Shown here piece by piece: positions 21,588 through 32,321 of a stretch of DNA of 64,000 bases. Below the pieces are notes generated by a model. That model did not search any database and was not told where the DNA came from. It saw nothing but the letters and a program-made list of their open reading frames with translations. The translations under genes and the position numbers were made by a program. Each line of letters begins with the position of its first letter. Position 1 is the first letter of the stretch. Origin of the DNA: Azadirachta indica (Eukaryota; Streptophyta; Magnoliopsida; Sapindales; Meliaceae); NCBI GenBank assembly GCA_022749755.1, contig CM040442.1, forward strand, positions 12,002,457 through 12,066,456, given 5' to 3'.

Positions 21588-24170
21588 ATGTTTCTTCAAG
21601 TACTTCCTCTTCTCTCGTATCTATATTAAGTTCAATTTCCAGTAAGGAAAAGACTTGCATGCTCAAGAGATAATAAAACTTAATATTGTGCTTTGTTTTA
21701 ACCTAACTAGTTTTATTGGTATTGTTAAGAGTTGTAATATTTCAAATAAAAACATCTTATATGCATAATTGGTACCTTAAATAAAATCTATTTTGTTTTC
21801 TTAATTTTGAGCAAATTGAATATATCCTCATCAAAGTGCTATTGTGCATAATATGAATGGTTGAAGAGGTGTATCAAAGTACTATGTAATAACGTTGTAT
21901 TGTCAATTTTCCAAATGGCGTATTTAAGTAGGATCAGACGGCAGGGTAATTGGTAGCATCATTATCAAGGAAGAAGGCCACTCCAAATAAAATCACAAAA
22001 TCACCTTTTTTATATGAATGTAATAACAAATGTCCTATCTAATTCAAACACAAATAATTTGATGGATTCCTAAATGTAGTTGAAAATGAAAACATAAAAA
22101 TAAATAACAATATGACTATGACTCCTACCATGTAAATTTTCTAAGTTATATTATTTTAGTATAATTTAGATTAACATAACTTAGACCCAATGATTTCAGG
22201 TTTTTAAATCTTGCTAATTTTGCATCAAGAGAGAAGAATTATCTTAGATAACATCTGTAGCTTATTTTTTCAATTCAGTCCAATTTTTAGTTTTGCAAAT
22301 TCAAATGATACCTAGACCTGTTGTGGATCCGGTTATTTATTTCCACTCACAGCCAAAACTTTGCAAGTTTGTTTATTTTGCCAACCATATAGCAATATAT
22401 AAAAAAATAAAAAATAAAAAAAGTTAATCTAGCTCCAATTGAAAAGGCAAAAACAAGAGCACAATATGTTAAACAGTTGCATACCGGTTACAAATAAAAT
22501 GATGCATATATCATTAATGAAACCTTAATGACCAATAGTATTTAAGAATATTGAAATAATATATAAAACTCGACTTATTCGAAAGTCACTAATAGTTATT
22601 CCAGTATCACTTAGAAATAATCTTCTCAAATTTTTCAAATTTTGTAAATTCTACATAAAAGAATAAGAGGGTAGATCATTCTAAAATAAATTAGTTTGAA
22701 CAGTATTGTATAGTAGGGCGTGATCAATTAAATGCATATATGAATGGCTTACCTAGCCTGGTCACAGACCCGATACTTATTCTATTATATCTTATATCTG
22801 GCACTTCAAAATTAAATTTTCAAATTGCTTACTCTTGCATCAACCAATAAAAGATAAATTATGCATTTAATTATTTGCTTGGTTATTAAAGTCCAAGAAA
22901 GAGCGTTTGAAATTTCTTATTAAAATAAATTTTAAAAATTAAGACGGCAAATTTGTCAATCCAAGCAATTCAGAGATATAATGCATTTGGAAACATTGTA
23001 GGACTACAAATAGCAATGCATTTGAAAATTACATTAACATATATAGACATAGATATATATATTAAATAATGAAAGTGGAAATTTGTTAAAAGCGCACTCA
23101 AAATTTTTTGAACAAGGTATAATCCATAATGAAATGGTATTATCTACCAGCCTCGACTTCTATAATTTGTGTTCCCTTGACGTTTTCCATGCTTCCAGGA
23201 CTTCTCGATGATGAGATGCCCAAAGGTTTGCTCATAGAATTGATTTATAAGTTGACTATTGGACTCAAGTTCCCAATTAGTAATATACCTGTTTCTTCTT
23301 TTAGTGGGCCGAGCTCCCAAAATCCCTACAAACTCATTTTTGGGTCCTCCCATTAAGTTGGAAAGTAAGTTGATATCAACCAACAGAATGGGTTTAACCC
23401 AATTCATGTTGTACTTGTTTCTTGAGAAGTAGACGGACAGAACTAATTTAGAATAATTCAAGTCAAATGTCGTACTAGTCATTTCTCAAATATAAAATAA
23501 AAACGAGTCAAATAGAAAATATAGTCCCAATTCAGCCCGTCACAGAAATTCTTATAGTTACCTCATTTAAGCTTATTAAAATACAAGTTAAAATATAAGC
23601 TCGTAAATTATGTCCAACTAGAATCATATTAAGATTAATACTCCACAAAACGTAAGAAACTAATCAAAGTATATAAGAAGAAAAAGAGAACAAAAGAAAT
23701 TTTTTCCAAGACCTAAAAATTTTATTAATAGATATCAGGTGATAAAATTTGATATCAACAATGACTCTTAAAAATATCTTAGTGTAATTTTATAATTTTT
23801 TTACTAATATTGAGTATAAGTCAATTTCGAAGAATTTAACAGTTGAAGAATAAATTTGTATCAATAATTATTTCAGAGTTTTATAAGTGTCCATTTATAG
23901 AGAAAATTCAAAATCTATAGAGATGATACTTTTAAGAAAATCCTCCATTTGAAAACCCAAATGTTCTTTTTCTTTTAATGCTTTTGTTCGAGTCTCATTG
24001 TCACATTAGTGTTTGTAAAATTGTAAAGTTCACTTTTGGTGAACAGTATTGCATAGATAAATAGTATTACATATATGAACAATGTCGTATCTATAAACAG
24101 TATTTTATCCTATGCAAGCATTGAAATACAAAGTGCTTCTACTGTTTTTTGACCTTTTTTACCAACTAGG
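21588..24170. other. Intergenic, AT-rich; no recognised gene
   Basis: No domain found. ORFs of 75 and 112 codons on opposite strands at 23129-23482 overlap each other and carry no motif. Words such as TTCAAATTTTTCAAATTTTG recur at 22630 and 28330, and TCAAGAGAGAAGAATTA-like words at 22230 and 28160, hinting at another diverged spacer duplication. Confidence 0.4.
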
Positions 24171-24179
24171 TTGGTTTTA

Positions 24180-26318
24180 GGTGAAGAAAATTTGAATTTA
24201 GATAATTGTTGATAGATAAAGAAATTTATGGAGTAAATTGTGAAATATATGTGGAAAAAGAGAGGAGAAAACTAATATAAATACCTCTTCCCTCTCACCA
24301 TTTTATCTCATCCAAAAATTATTTTTTTAGAGTTTCCATAAAGAGAGAAAAATTAGTTTCTTCATTCTATATTTTTCCTTCTCTTAGGGAGTTGTTTATT
24401 TTATTTTCAAGAAAGAGTCGAATTGTTCTTTCCTTGTATTTAAAGTGAAAGAATTATAATCCTTACTTTATTTTGTGAAATACTCCTATACTTGCTTGTG
24501 AATTTTATCCTAATTTGTTTAAAATTTTTTACGTAAAATATTTGTGTCGATTTATTTTGCTGCTTTATTTTACTATGGTATGGCAAAACCTCTTAAATAT
24601 TCATATATTTTTATGGATGGTTATGCTTCTTACATAATATTTATTTTTATTGTTTTCTTAATTTCATTTAAGTTGCGTACACTGCTTCGACCCATAATTT
24701 AATAATAGTGGTATTAAAGCTATTGGTTGTGTGGGTTGCTATTTATGATTACTATATATAAGTATTATTTATGTTGAAAAAGTGAAATCCTATTTAACTT
24801 AGAAATGGAATGTTGTGAACAATGTCATCAAAGTTTGAAATAGTATTATTTATGGTGAAAAAGTGAAATCTATTTAAGTGAGAAATAGAATGTCTTGAAT
24901 AATGTCATCAAAGCTCGAAATAGAGAAATTCAACGAAGCCAATTTTTGGTTATGGAAAATGAAAATGAAGCCAATTTTAAGGAAGGACAAGTGCCTACTA
25001 GCAATTGAGGAAAAGCCCTAAGATATCAACAAAGATAAGTGAAACAAGATGGATGGTGATGCAATTGCTAATTTATACTTTGGACTAACTGTTGGAGTAT
25101 TATCTAATGTGGAGGAGACGAAGACAGCAAATGAGATATGAGATGTTTTAACAAAATTGTACGAGTCTAATTCATTGCCTAACAATATTTTCTTAAAGAG
25201 AAGACTATATACTTTTCAAATTGCAGAAACCACACAGATGACTAACCATATCAACACTTTGAAAACTCTATTTTCACAGCTTACAACATTGGAATACAAA
25301 ATGAAGGAAAATGAATGTGTAGAGATTTTACTTCAAAATCTACCTAACTCATCATCAACTTAACAACTAATGTCCAAATAGACTTTTTAGTCTCTAATGA
25401 TATTGTAGCTATTATCTTGGAAGAAGAGAGAAGGCCAAAAACAAGGAAGATAGAAATGCGAGTTTACAGCAAGCAGAAGCGTTGTTGATGGCCAGAGAAA
25501 GATTAACTGAATATAGGTCCAGTGAGAGTTAGAATCAAGAACATCAAGCGCTACAGTTGTGGCAAGAAAAGGCACATCAAAAGGTGGTGTTGGAACAACA
25601 AGAAGAGTAAAGATCCCGAGATATCAAAATCTTAGAGATGTGTAGTAAGTACCTCAGATGATGATGAAGTTCTATACAACAAAGTGACAACAGTTGTTAA
25701 AGGTAGAAAAGGACTTGTTAATGTTTGAATGTTAAACTCAAGAACGACATCGCACATGACCTTGCAAAGGAGTGTTTCATAAATATGAGCCTATCTTAAT
25801 AGTATTTGTATACATGGGTGATGATCATGCCTAAGAGATTGCTGACATTGGCACTATCAAGATAAAGATGCATGATGGAATAGTTTGCACTATTTATAAG
25901 GTATAACATGTCAAAGGCTTGGAGTGGAATCTATTATCTTTGGAACAATTAGGTGATCTTAGATGCAAGACCCATATTGAAAATGGGATTATGAAGACTG
26001 TCAGAGGTGCGCTTGTAGTCTTAAAGGTAGAAAAGATCGGTGCAAATCTATTTATGCTTAAAGGGGAAACACAACAAGAAGCTGATGCATATGTTGCATC
26101 AATTAACAAAAGAGAAGAATTGGCGATGATATGGCATTTCAAATTAGGATACATTTTGGAACAAGGTAAAAAGATTCACTTTGAGCAAAAATAACTTTTA
26201 GGACCTAACTCGATAAAATTACCATTTTACGAGCAATTCATTACAAGTAAGCAACATAAATTCAAGTTCATCAAATCTAATGTTGATGGAGTGTAAAGGT
26301 ATCACCTATAAGATTCAC
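24180..26318 (+). mobile_element. 5' half of a second copia element, plus strand (LTR, gag, protease, pre-integrase)
   Basis: The LTR-like region (about 24180-24700) has a promoter-like AATATAAATACC near 24277. It is followed by a degraded primer-binding site TGGTATTAAAGC at about 24707, versus TGGTATCAGAGC normally. Gag begins at 24902 (MSSKLEIEKFNEANFWLW) and runs, with stops at about 25020, 25040 and 25140, to an ORF at 25157-25363. The zinc knuckle near 25545-25590 has lost its first cysteine (RYSC for CYxC), and the protease site reads NSRTTSH where DSGxxSH is usual (about 25740). The pre-integrase ORF 25919-26194 ends with MIWHFKLGYILEQG. The rest of pol is missing: at about 26320 the sequence switches to a minus-strand copia fragment of another family. 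Confidence 0.78.
24761..24921 (+). repeat. 81-bp tandem duplication around the copia gag start
   Basis: Two adjacent copies start AGTATTATTTATG and end ATGTCATCAAAG followed by a Glu-Ile-type codon run, at 24761-24841 and 24842-24921, with about 10 differences. The duplication gives two candidate gag start codons. The second continues into gag. Confidence 0.7.
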
Positions 26319-26319
26319 T

Positions 26320-28104
26320 TTAATCTCTAAGCACGCATCTCCCATGCCTATGGCTTTAGCTAAGGCATTATTTCCCATTTTAACATCTCCAAAATCACCA
26401 AATGTATAAGATGTAAAGAATTCCCTTCACGATGTAGCATGAATGGAGGTATCACTATCAATTACCCAGTTGGTCTTATGGCACATAAGGTTGACAACAT
26501 CATCATCATACATAATAATAAAGTCATCTCTAACAGTAGCAACTGTGTCATCATCACTACTATCATCATTTTTTGTTTCCTTTCCTTTATCCTTCTTGTT
26601 GTCTCGCTTAAGCTGTCAACAATACTTCTTTATATGCCCCTTCAAACCATAATGATAGCATTCAACATTAGTAAACTTGTTGGTCTTATTTTTACTTTTA
26701 TGTCTGTTCTCTCGACCTCTACTCTTACTCCTCTCTCTCTTTTCTGTAACTAAGATATCTGACTGTGAAGAACCCTATGACTTTCTTCTATCCTCTTCAT
26801 TCAAAATAATATTATTTGTCAATTTCATGGTGATAATACTATCAGAAGTTGAGTTAGATAATGAAATTCTAATGTTTCCTATGAGTCTGGTAATGTGCTT
26901 AAAAACCATAACCCCTGTACTTCATCTTTAAATTTGATATTTATTCCAGCAATTGATTAATGATTCCCTAAAATGCATTCAAGTGATCTGTCATGGGTTT
27001 TCCATCTCGATATTTCATGTTCATCATCTACTTTATCAAAAATAGTTTATTGTTCATGATTTTTCTAGCATACAACTCTTCAAGCTTATTCCACAAAAAA
27101 ACTTGCATCTGTCTCTCCACTAATATGATTTAAAACATTATCATCTACCCATTGTCTGATATACCCACACACCTGACGATAGCAACTTCCATTGTGCATT
27201 TGTTTTATTATCGAGTTTTTGTTTCTCAAATACGGGTAAATAATAATCTTTCACCTATAAAAGATCTTCCATATTTCTCTTCCATAAATAATAATTTGTA
27301 CCATTCAAATTAACCATTCTACTTGTATTAGTTTTCATCATTCAACATAAGGCACAAAACAAATATAACCAAAGCTCTGACACCACTTTATTGAGATAAT
27401 CTAATACAAACCAATTGCAAAAGTACAATAATTAATTTATCCCTTCTTACGTGAATCTAATAGGAAACGAACAAATATAGCAACAATCTTTGGGCACAAA
27501 ATCAATTTTTGGACAGCAACCACATCATTAACAAAACAACTATAACACAATCAATTTTAATGTGAAAAACCTCCCCAATGTAAAGAGTAAAAATCACAGG
27601 ACCGTAATCTATCTAAAAATCTTTATTATAATCAAATAATGAGAATACATAATTTCTCTCTAACTAGAATTAGAGATACACATTTACAACATTCTCAAGA
27701 TCACACAATCTTAACAAATAATCAAATTTTACAAATAAATTAGAGAAAGTCCAAGAAAACATCACCAAAATCTGATCTCCACCGTTCAAAATTTAGTCCT
27801 CTGAGTTAGGAAACTGCCGGTAAAATTTCAATTCAATCAGACCATAAATCGACTTTCGACCAACCACTTAATCAAAGTTGTCCCAAGTTTACTATTCTAC
27901 TTCGCTCATAACAGTACCCATTCTTTCTAAAAATGATGAACAGTAAATATTTTCTCTTCTTAACACACATATATATATTGTAATAAAAATTAAAACATTA
28001 AACCCTACTTGAGAAAAACCGAAATATCTTTAAAGTAATTGGGTTCAGTCACTATTGAAGAAAAATTTGGGCCATCTCCAAATAGCAGGAAACCCAACGC
28101 AATA
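26320..28104 (-). mobile_element. Truncated second copy of the Tork-like copia element (5' half), minus strand
   Basis: Clear similarity to 13297-15117: protease/gag end, zinc-knuckle region, gag, primer-binding site GCTCTGACACCA at 27374-27385 (one change), then an LTR at 27389-28104. Gag is shifted and interrupted, and the knuckle Cys codon region at about 26615 is mutated. Everything downstream of protease (integrase, RT, RNase H, 3' LTR) is absent, and the break at about 26320 abuts the plus-strand copia fragment. Confidence 0.85.
27389..28104 (-). repeat. 5' LTR of the truncated copia copy (716 bp)
   Basis: Aligns with 14365-15117 from TATTGAGATAATCTAATAC to CCCAACGCAATA. More diverged and shorter than the two LTRs of the full element. 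Confidence 0.82.
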
Positions 28105-28740
28105 ATTATAACTTATATCCAAAGCTTTTAAATTTCTAAACTTTGCAAATCCTGCATGCACCAAGAAAGAATGATTAGTTAGATTTTTCAATTTGTATTA
28201 TTGAAAAATGGAACACTTTCTTTTACACTTAGAAAATAGAAACAATAAATATATATTAAATGTAATCTTAATATTGGCACAATTATTAAGCGACTTATAT
28301 TTATTGTATTAAAACTCAGATCTAAACTTTTCAAATTTCTCAAATTGTCCAATCCTATACTGAGAAAAATAAATTATATCATTTTAAAATTAAATAACAC
28401 TTTTATATAGATGATTACGTTCACTTATACAAACAGTGAACAAATAAATGATAATAAATTTAGGTAAATAGAAAAATATGAATGCAAATTTTAATATCAA
28501 TACTCATAATTTTAATTGTGAGGTAAACATAAATAAAGCTAAACTATATTCAACACTAAATTTGCAATCTTCCATTCATATCTTTACTTTTGGAAATTAA
28601 GTTCCACTAGTAGTTGTATTAATAATGAAATAAAAATTATAATTTTCAATTATCTTTCAAGGATATTCTTCCTCTCTTCTAATGGTGCCCTTCTCGGTCT
28701 ATAGCATGAAAATGTATTTCAACATAATCCATGAAAAATA
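28105..28740. other. AT-rich spacer
   Basis: No gene or element recognised. Part (28120-28180, 28320-28380) resembles spacer at 22170-22250 and 22620-22660. Confidence 0.35.
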
Positions 28741-29105
28741 TTAAGAGCATATATTTAGAATTTTAGGTTATAATTTTAGAATTTTATGTTTAGAACTTTA
28801 GGCCCTTATTTATAAATTAATAAATATTTAGAACTTCAGGTTATGATGTTAATAATTGAAACTTTAGGTTCATGTAGTTAATATATGAAACATTTGGCTC
28901 CTACAAATGATATATGGAACTTTAATCCCATATAAATGATATTTTGAAGATTTAGAGCTTCGTAATCTAATCTCATAATTTTAATTTAAAACTTCAGGTT
29001 TTGATTAATAATTTCATTTAGAAACTTTAGTTTTTAATTGATAAGGTAATCTTTTAGAACTTCAGGTTCCAATGACCATTTTATTTTGTAAGCTTTAAAT
29101 TATAA
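28741..29105. repeat. Minisatellite, about 12 degenerate copies of a TTTAGAACTTTAGGTT unit
   Basis: The word TTTAGAACTTYAGGTT or a close variant recurs near 28755, 28777, 28793, 28828, 28855, 28882, 28911, 28943, 28981, 29017, 29052 and 29082, with AT-rich linkers giving unit lengths of about 20-38 bp. No coding frame runs through it. Confidence 0.7.
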
Positions 29106-30829
29106 TATAATATATTTTATTTTTGTAATAAAAGATTCAATTTAATGGTAATCACGGAGTATATTAAAAAATAGTTAGATAATAATAAGTATAATAAAAT
29201 AATATAACATAAAAATATTTAATTAATAAAACAACATAAGAAAAAATAATTCAATACTTAGCAAATCAATGCAACAGCTTGGCCTACTGGGAAACAAAGT
29301 GCTCAACTACCGTAAATTAAATTAGGGGAACAGGCTTGGCCTAGTGGCCGGCATAATTTGTCCATTAAAAGTAACTCGTTGGACTAATGCTTCTCATCTT
29401 TTTCGAATGGAATTAATAAATAATTTCCGATTTAGTCTGATTTCTTCTTTCTGCTTCTCTGATAATAATTAAATGAATGTGAAAGACATGGTAATTTAAA
29501 TTATTGGGCATAATGAATGTGATAAGCATCATATCCCTTTCAACTTTAACATTTTCCACAAAGAAATTGCGGAGCCAATTGTTGACACGATTAGTGCAAC
29601 AAATGGGTATCTTTGATTCTTTCTTTTTGTTTTTCTAATAATTTCTTTTACTAGAATTTTACATTAATTCAAGTCCCATTTCAACGGTAAATTTACGAAA
29701 ACTTAAAATAAAATAACAATTACATCCACTAGTACTTGTATACATCTCTTAAAGAGAGTTGAAGATTGTTGCTTACGTAAGACTAATAATCTTGAGTGTC
29801 TCAGAAAATAGACGAAATGATTTATAAATAATTTTATTTGAAAAACTAAAAGAAGCTTATGATCAATCGTCCTCGATATGGTTAATCAGTTCATTAAATC
29901 CAGCAATATAAAAGGATAATTTGGCCCTTATTAACTTTAGTCAAACTAGAAGATGGAGATAATGGATAATTTTTGAAACAGTAAGGGTAATGGACGCTTT
30001 CTTCAAACAGTACAGTATAGGGCATTTCCCTTTCATAAATGCATAAGATTATTGAAAATTACTTCTGCTGCTTTAGAGGATGAATTTGCAAAGGTTGCAA
30101 TTTTCTCTACTATCTTTAAAACATCAAGTTCTCTATTTATTTATTTATTTATTCAGTGGTTTTTTTTATTTATTTAATAATAATAATCATGATGACGATG
30201 ATGCAAACAAATTTCCTTTTATTAATATGAATTTATTTCTTAAACTACCGGGACCATGACCAAAATTACAGAATAGTTGCAATCAAATATTTCTCCTTGA
30301 TTAATAATTATTATAATTGGAGGTAGATATGGATAAGAAAAAAAAAAAAAAAAAAAGAATTCATTTTCAAATTATTTTCATACAATCGCTTACTGCAGCA
30401 AACGGCTTTACAACGCCACCACTGGCTTAAATAGCCGGGACCATGAGCGGCGGAATAACTCAGTTGCCATAATAAAAAAATTACGCACTCAGAGTAAACG
30501 ATTTCCCACATGAACATACCGACTATCCTTTTAAAAATACCCGATACTCTATTTATTTATTTATGTTTTCGTAAGTCCAAGTTTAAAAAGCTGTTAGGTA
30601 CAAAATTTTATAAGTGATTCTTTATTTTTTTAAAAATAAAAATAGTAAAATTATATGATAAATTTGTTTTGTGAAAATAATTGATAATTTATTTTTTCTA
30701 ATTTAGAAAAACGTAAAAATACAAGAAAATTTAATTGCTAAATTTTTATATATTTGGGTATTACATAATTTATTCTTTTACCTTATTTAATTTAAAATAA
30801 AATAAAGCACTTAAATATAAAATTGATAA
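29106..30829. other. Intergenic region upstream of the CNL gene
   Basis: AT-rich. Two copies of GCTTGGCCTAxTGG at 29278 and 29333, in a tRNA-like A-box form, may be SINE traces. A long A-run (30338-30356) and ATTT repeats (30133-30157) are present. A relatively GC-rich patch at 30385-30460 contains CCGGGACCATGA, also seen at 30248; it encodes no recognised domain. Confidence 0.4.
30821..30829. repeat. 9-bp target site duplication, left
   Basis: AATTGATAA, identical to 31871-31879, abutting the TIR end. Confidence 0.82.
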
Positions 30830-31870
30830 GGGTAAAAACCATTTTAGTCTATAATTTTTGGCTAAATACCCTCCCAATAGTTATTAAAATACCCCAATAA
30901 ATGCTAGTCCGTTAGTTTACGTGCAATGTTTACTGAAAATGTTCCTCCTTTGCTTTATGAAACAGCGTGCAATTTGAAATGCGTCTCGATTTGGACAATA
31001 TTTTACTGTTCCTTGCTTTATATTTATACGTCTTTTAATGAAATTCCAATTTTTTATTTTTTGCTTGGACATAAGAAGATATGCTTGATGCCCACTTTGT
31101 TTAGTTTAGACATAATAATAAAGCATGCTTGATGGCCCACTTACAGATGTTTTCTTTGCTTGAATATAATATATAGGTATTAAAAATCTATTAATGAAAT
31201 AAATAATAATATTATTTTATAACATATTAACTATATAATATTTGTTAACATATTATAAATTTATATATTTTTATAAAAATACTATAAATAATATTTATTA
31301 ATGTATTATAATTAAAATTAAAATTTATTTGTTTTATAATATAATAAAATTTTAATATTAATTAATTATTAAAAAATATATAAAATAAATCATAAATAAA
31401 TATTAATATGTAATAAAATATATTATAATACAATACTTATGATTATATTATAATTCATATTTATGTGTGGTTAAAACATATAAAATATAAAAAAAAATAA
31501 AATTAACTATTTGTAAAATATATAAGTTTAGAATATATTAATAAATTTTTAAAATTTTAAGGATTTAATAATAATGTTTATAAATAACTTTTTCTAATAA
31601 GAGTATAATTGTTTTTTTTTAAAATAAATTAAAATTTTTATAAATATTTTTTAAATTACTATTGATGTGGACAAGTTTTTCTACATGAGATGCCCACTAA
31701 GTCTAGGTTGTACATTAACGTTGCATAAAAGTACAACGGTCATTGCGTATTTTTCCATCCATATAAATTGCGTAAACTAACGGATCAAGATTTATTCGAG
31801 TATTTTTATAAATATTAGGATTTATTAGGGTACATAGCCAATCTCTTTAGTGCTAAAAGGCTTTTTACCC
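30830..31870. mobile_element. Non-autonomous long-TIR element (MULE-like), 1.04 kb
   Basis: The left end begins GGGTAAAAACCATTTTAG and the right end, inverted, GGGTAAAAAGCCTTTTAG. Inverted similarity runs ~110 bp, to the shared CCGTTAGTTTACG. It is flanked by a perfect 9-bp direct repeat AATTGATAA at 30821-30829 and 31871-31879. The interior is AT-rich. A 68-codon ORF inside (30926-31132) has no domain and is not a gene. Insertion is about 450 bp upstream of the CNL start codon, so the element could influence its promoter. Confidence 0.85.
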
Positions 31871-31879
31871 AATTGATAA
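31871..31879. repeat. 9-bp target site duplication, right
   Basis: AATTGATAA, identical to 30821-30829, abutting the TIR end. Confidence 0.82.
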
Positions 31880-32089
31880 TAGTATATTGATATTAGAATA
31901 TATATTTAATAAAACAACAGTTTTCATGTTTATTTATTTATTTAGTTTCGTAAAGCCACTCCGCTGTCAATGAGCTGTATTCCTTTGTCGTACCCCGGCT
32001 CATACAATTATTGTAACAGGTGGAGTTTTTTATACCAAGTTGTAGAAAAAAAAAAAAAAAAATCTGCACACCCTTTAATTTAATTAAAA

Positions 32090-32321
32090 AAATAATTTAG
32101 AGATTTGAATTCAACATCTCTAGATCTTGGCGGAGATTCTACAGCAACCGCAGTTGACCGAGATCTAAAGTTTTCCTGTTTTCTAGTTCAGCCCAAGAAA
32201 GTTCATCTTGATCTCGCTGCGGTCACCAAGCCCTCTTGGAGCCGCAGCCGGAGTCGAAAGCAAATATTGTAGCTGAATCGGATTTTGGCCAAAAAGGAAA
32301 CAAGCTAGCAGGTCGTGAAGT
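32090..32321 (+). promoter_or_regulatory. Probable 5' UTR / core upstream region of the CNL gene
   Basis: This 230-bp tract is far richer in G and C than its surroundings and has no transposon match, as expected for transcribed leader. A TTTTTTATACC stretch near 32025 could serve as a TATA region. No transcript data are available. Confidence 0.4.

Noticed and set aside
23129..23482. Overlapping ORFs on both strands (75 and 112 codons)
   Set aside because: Neither shows a domain, signal or splice context; cannot be supported as a gene.
29276..29360. tRNA-like GCTTGGCCTAGTGG words
   Set aside because: No cloverleaf, anticodon arm or CCA-end pairing could be drawn; at most a SINE trace.
30926..31132. 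68-codon plus-strand ORF
   Set aside because: Lies inside a long-TIR transposon, no domain, AT-driven hydrophobic composition.
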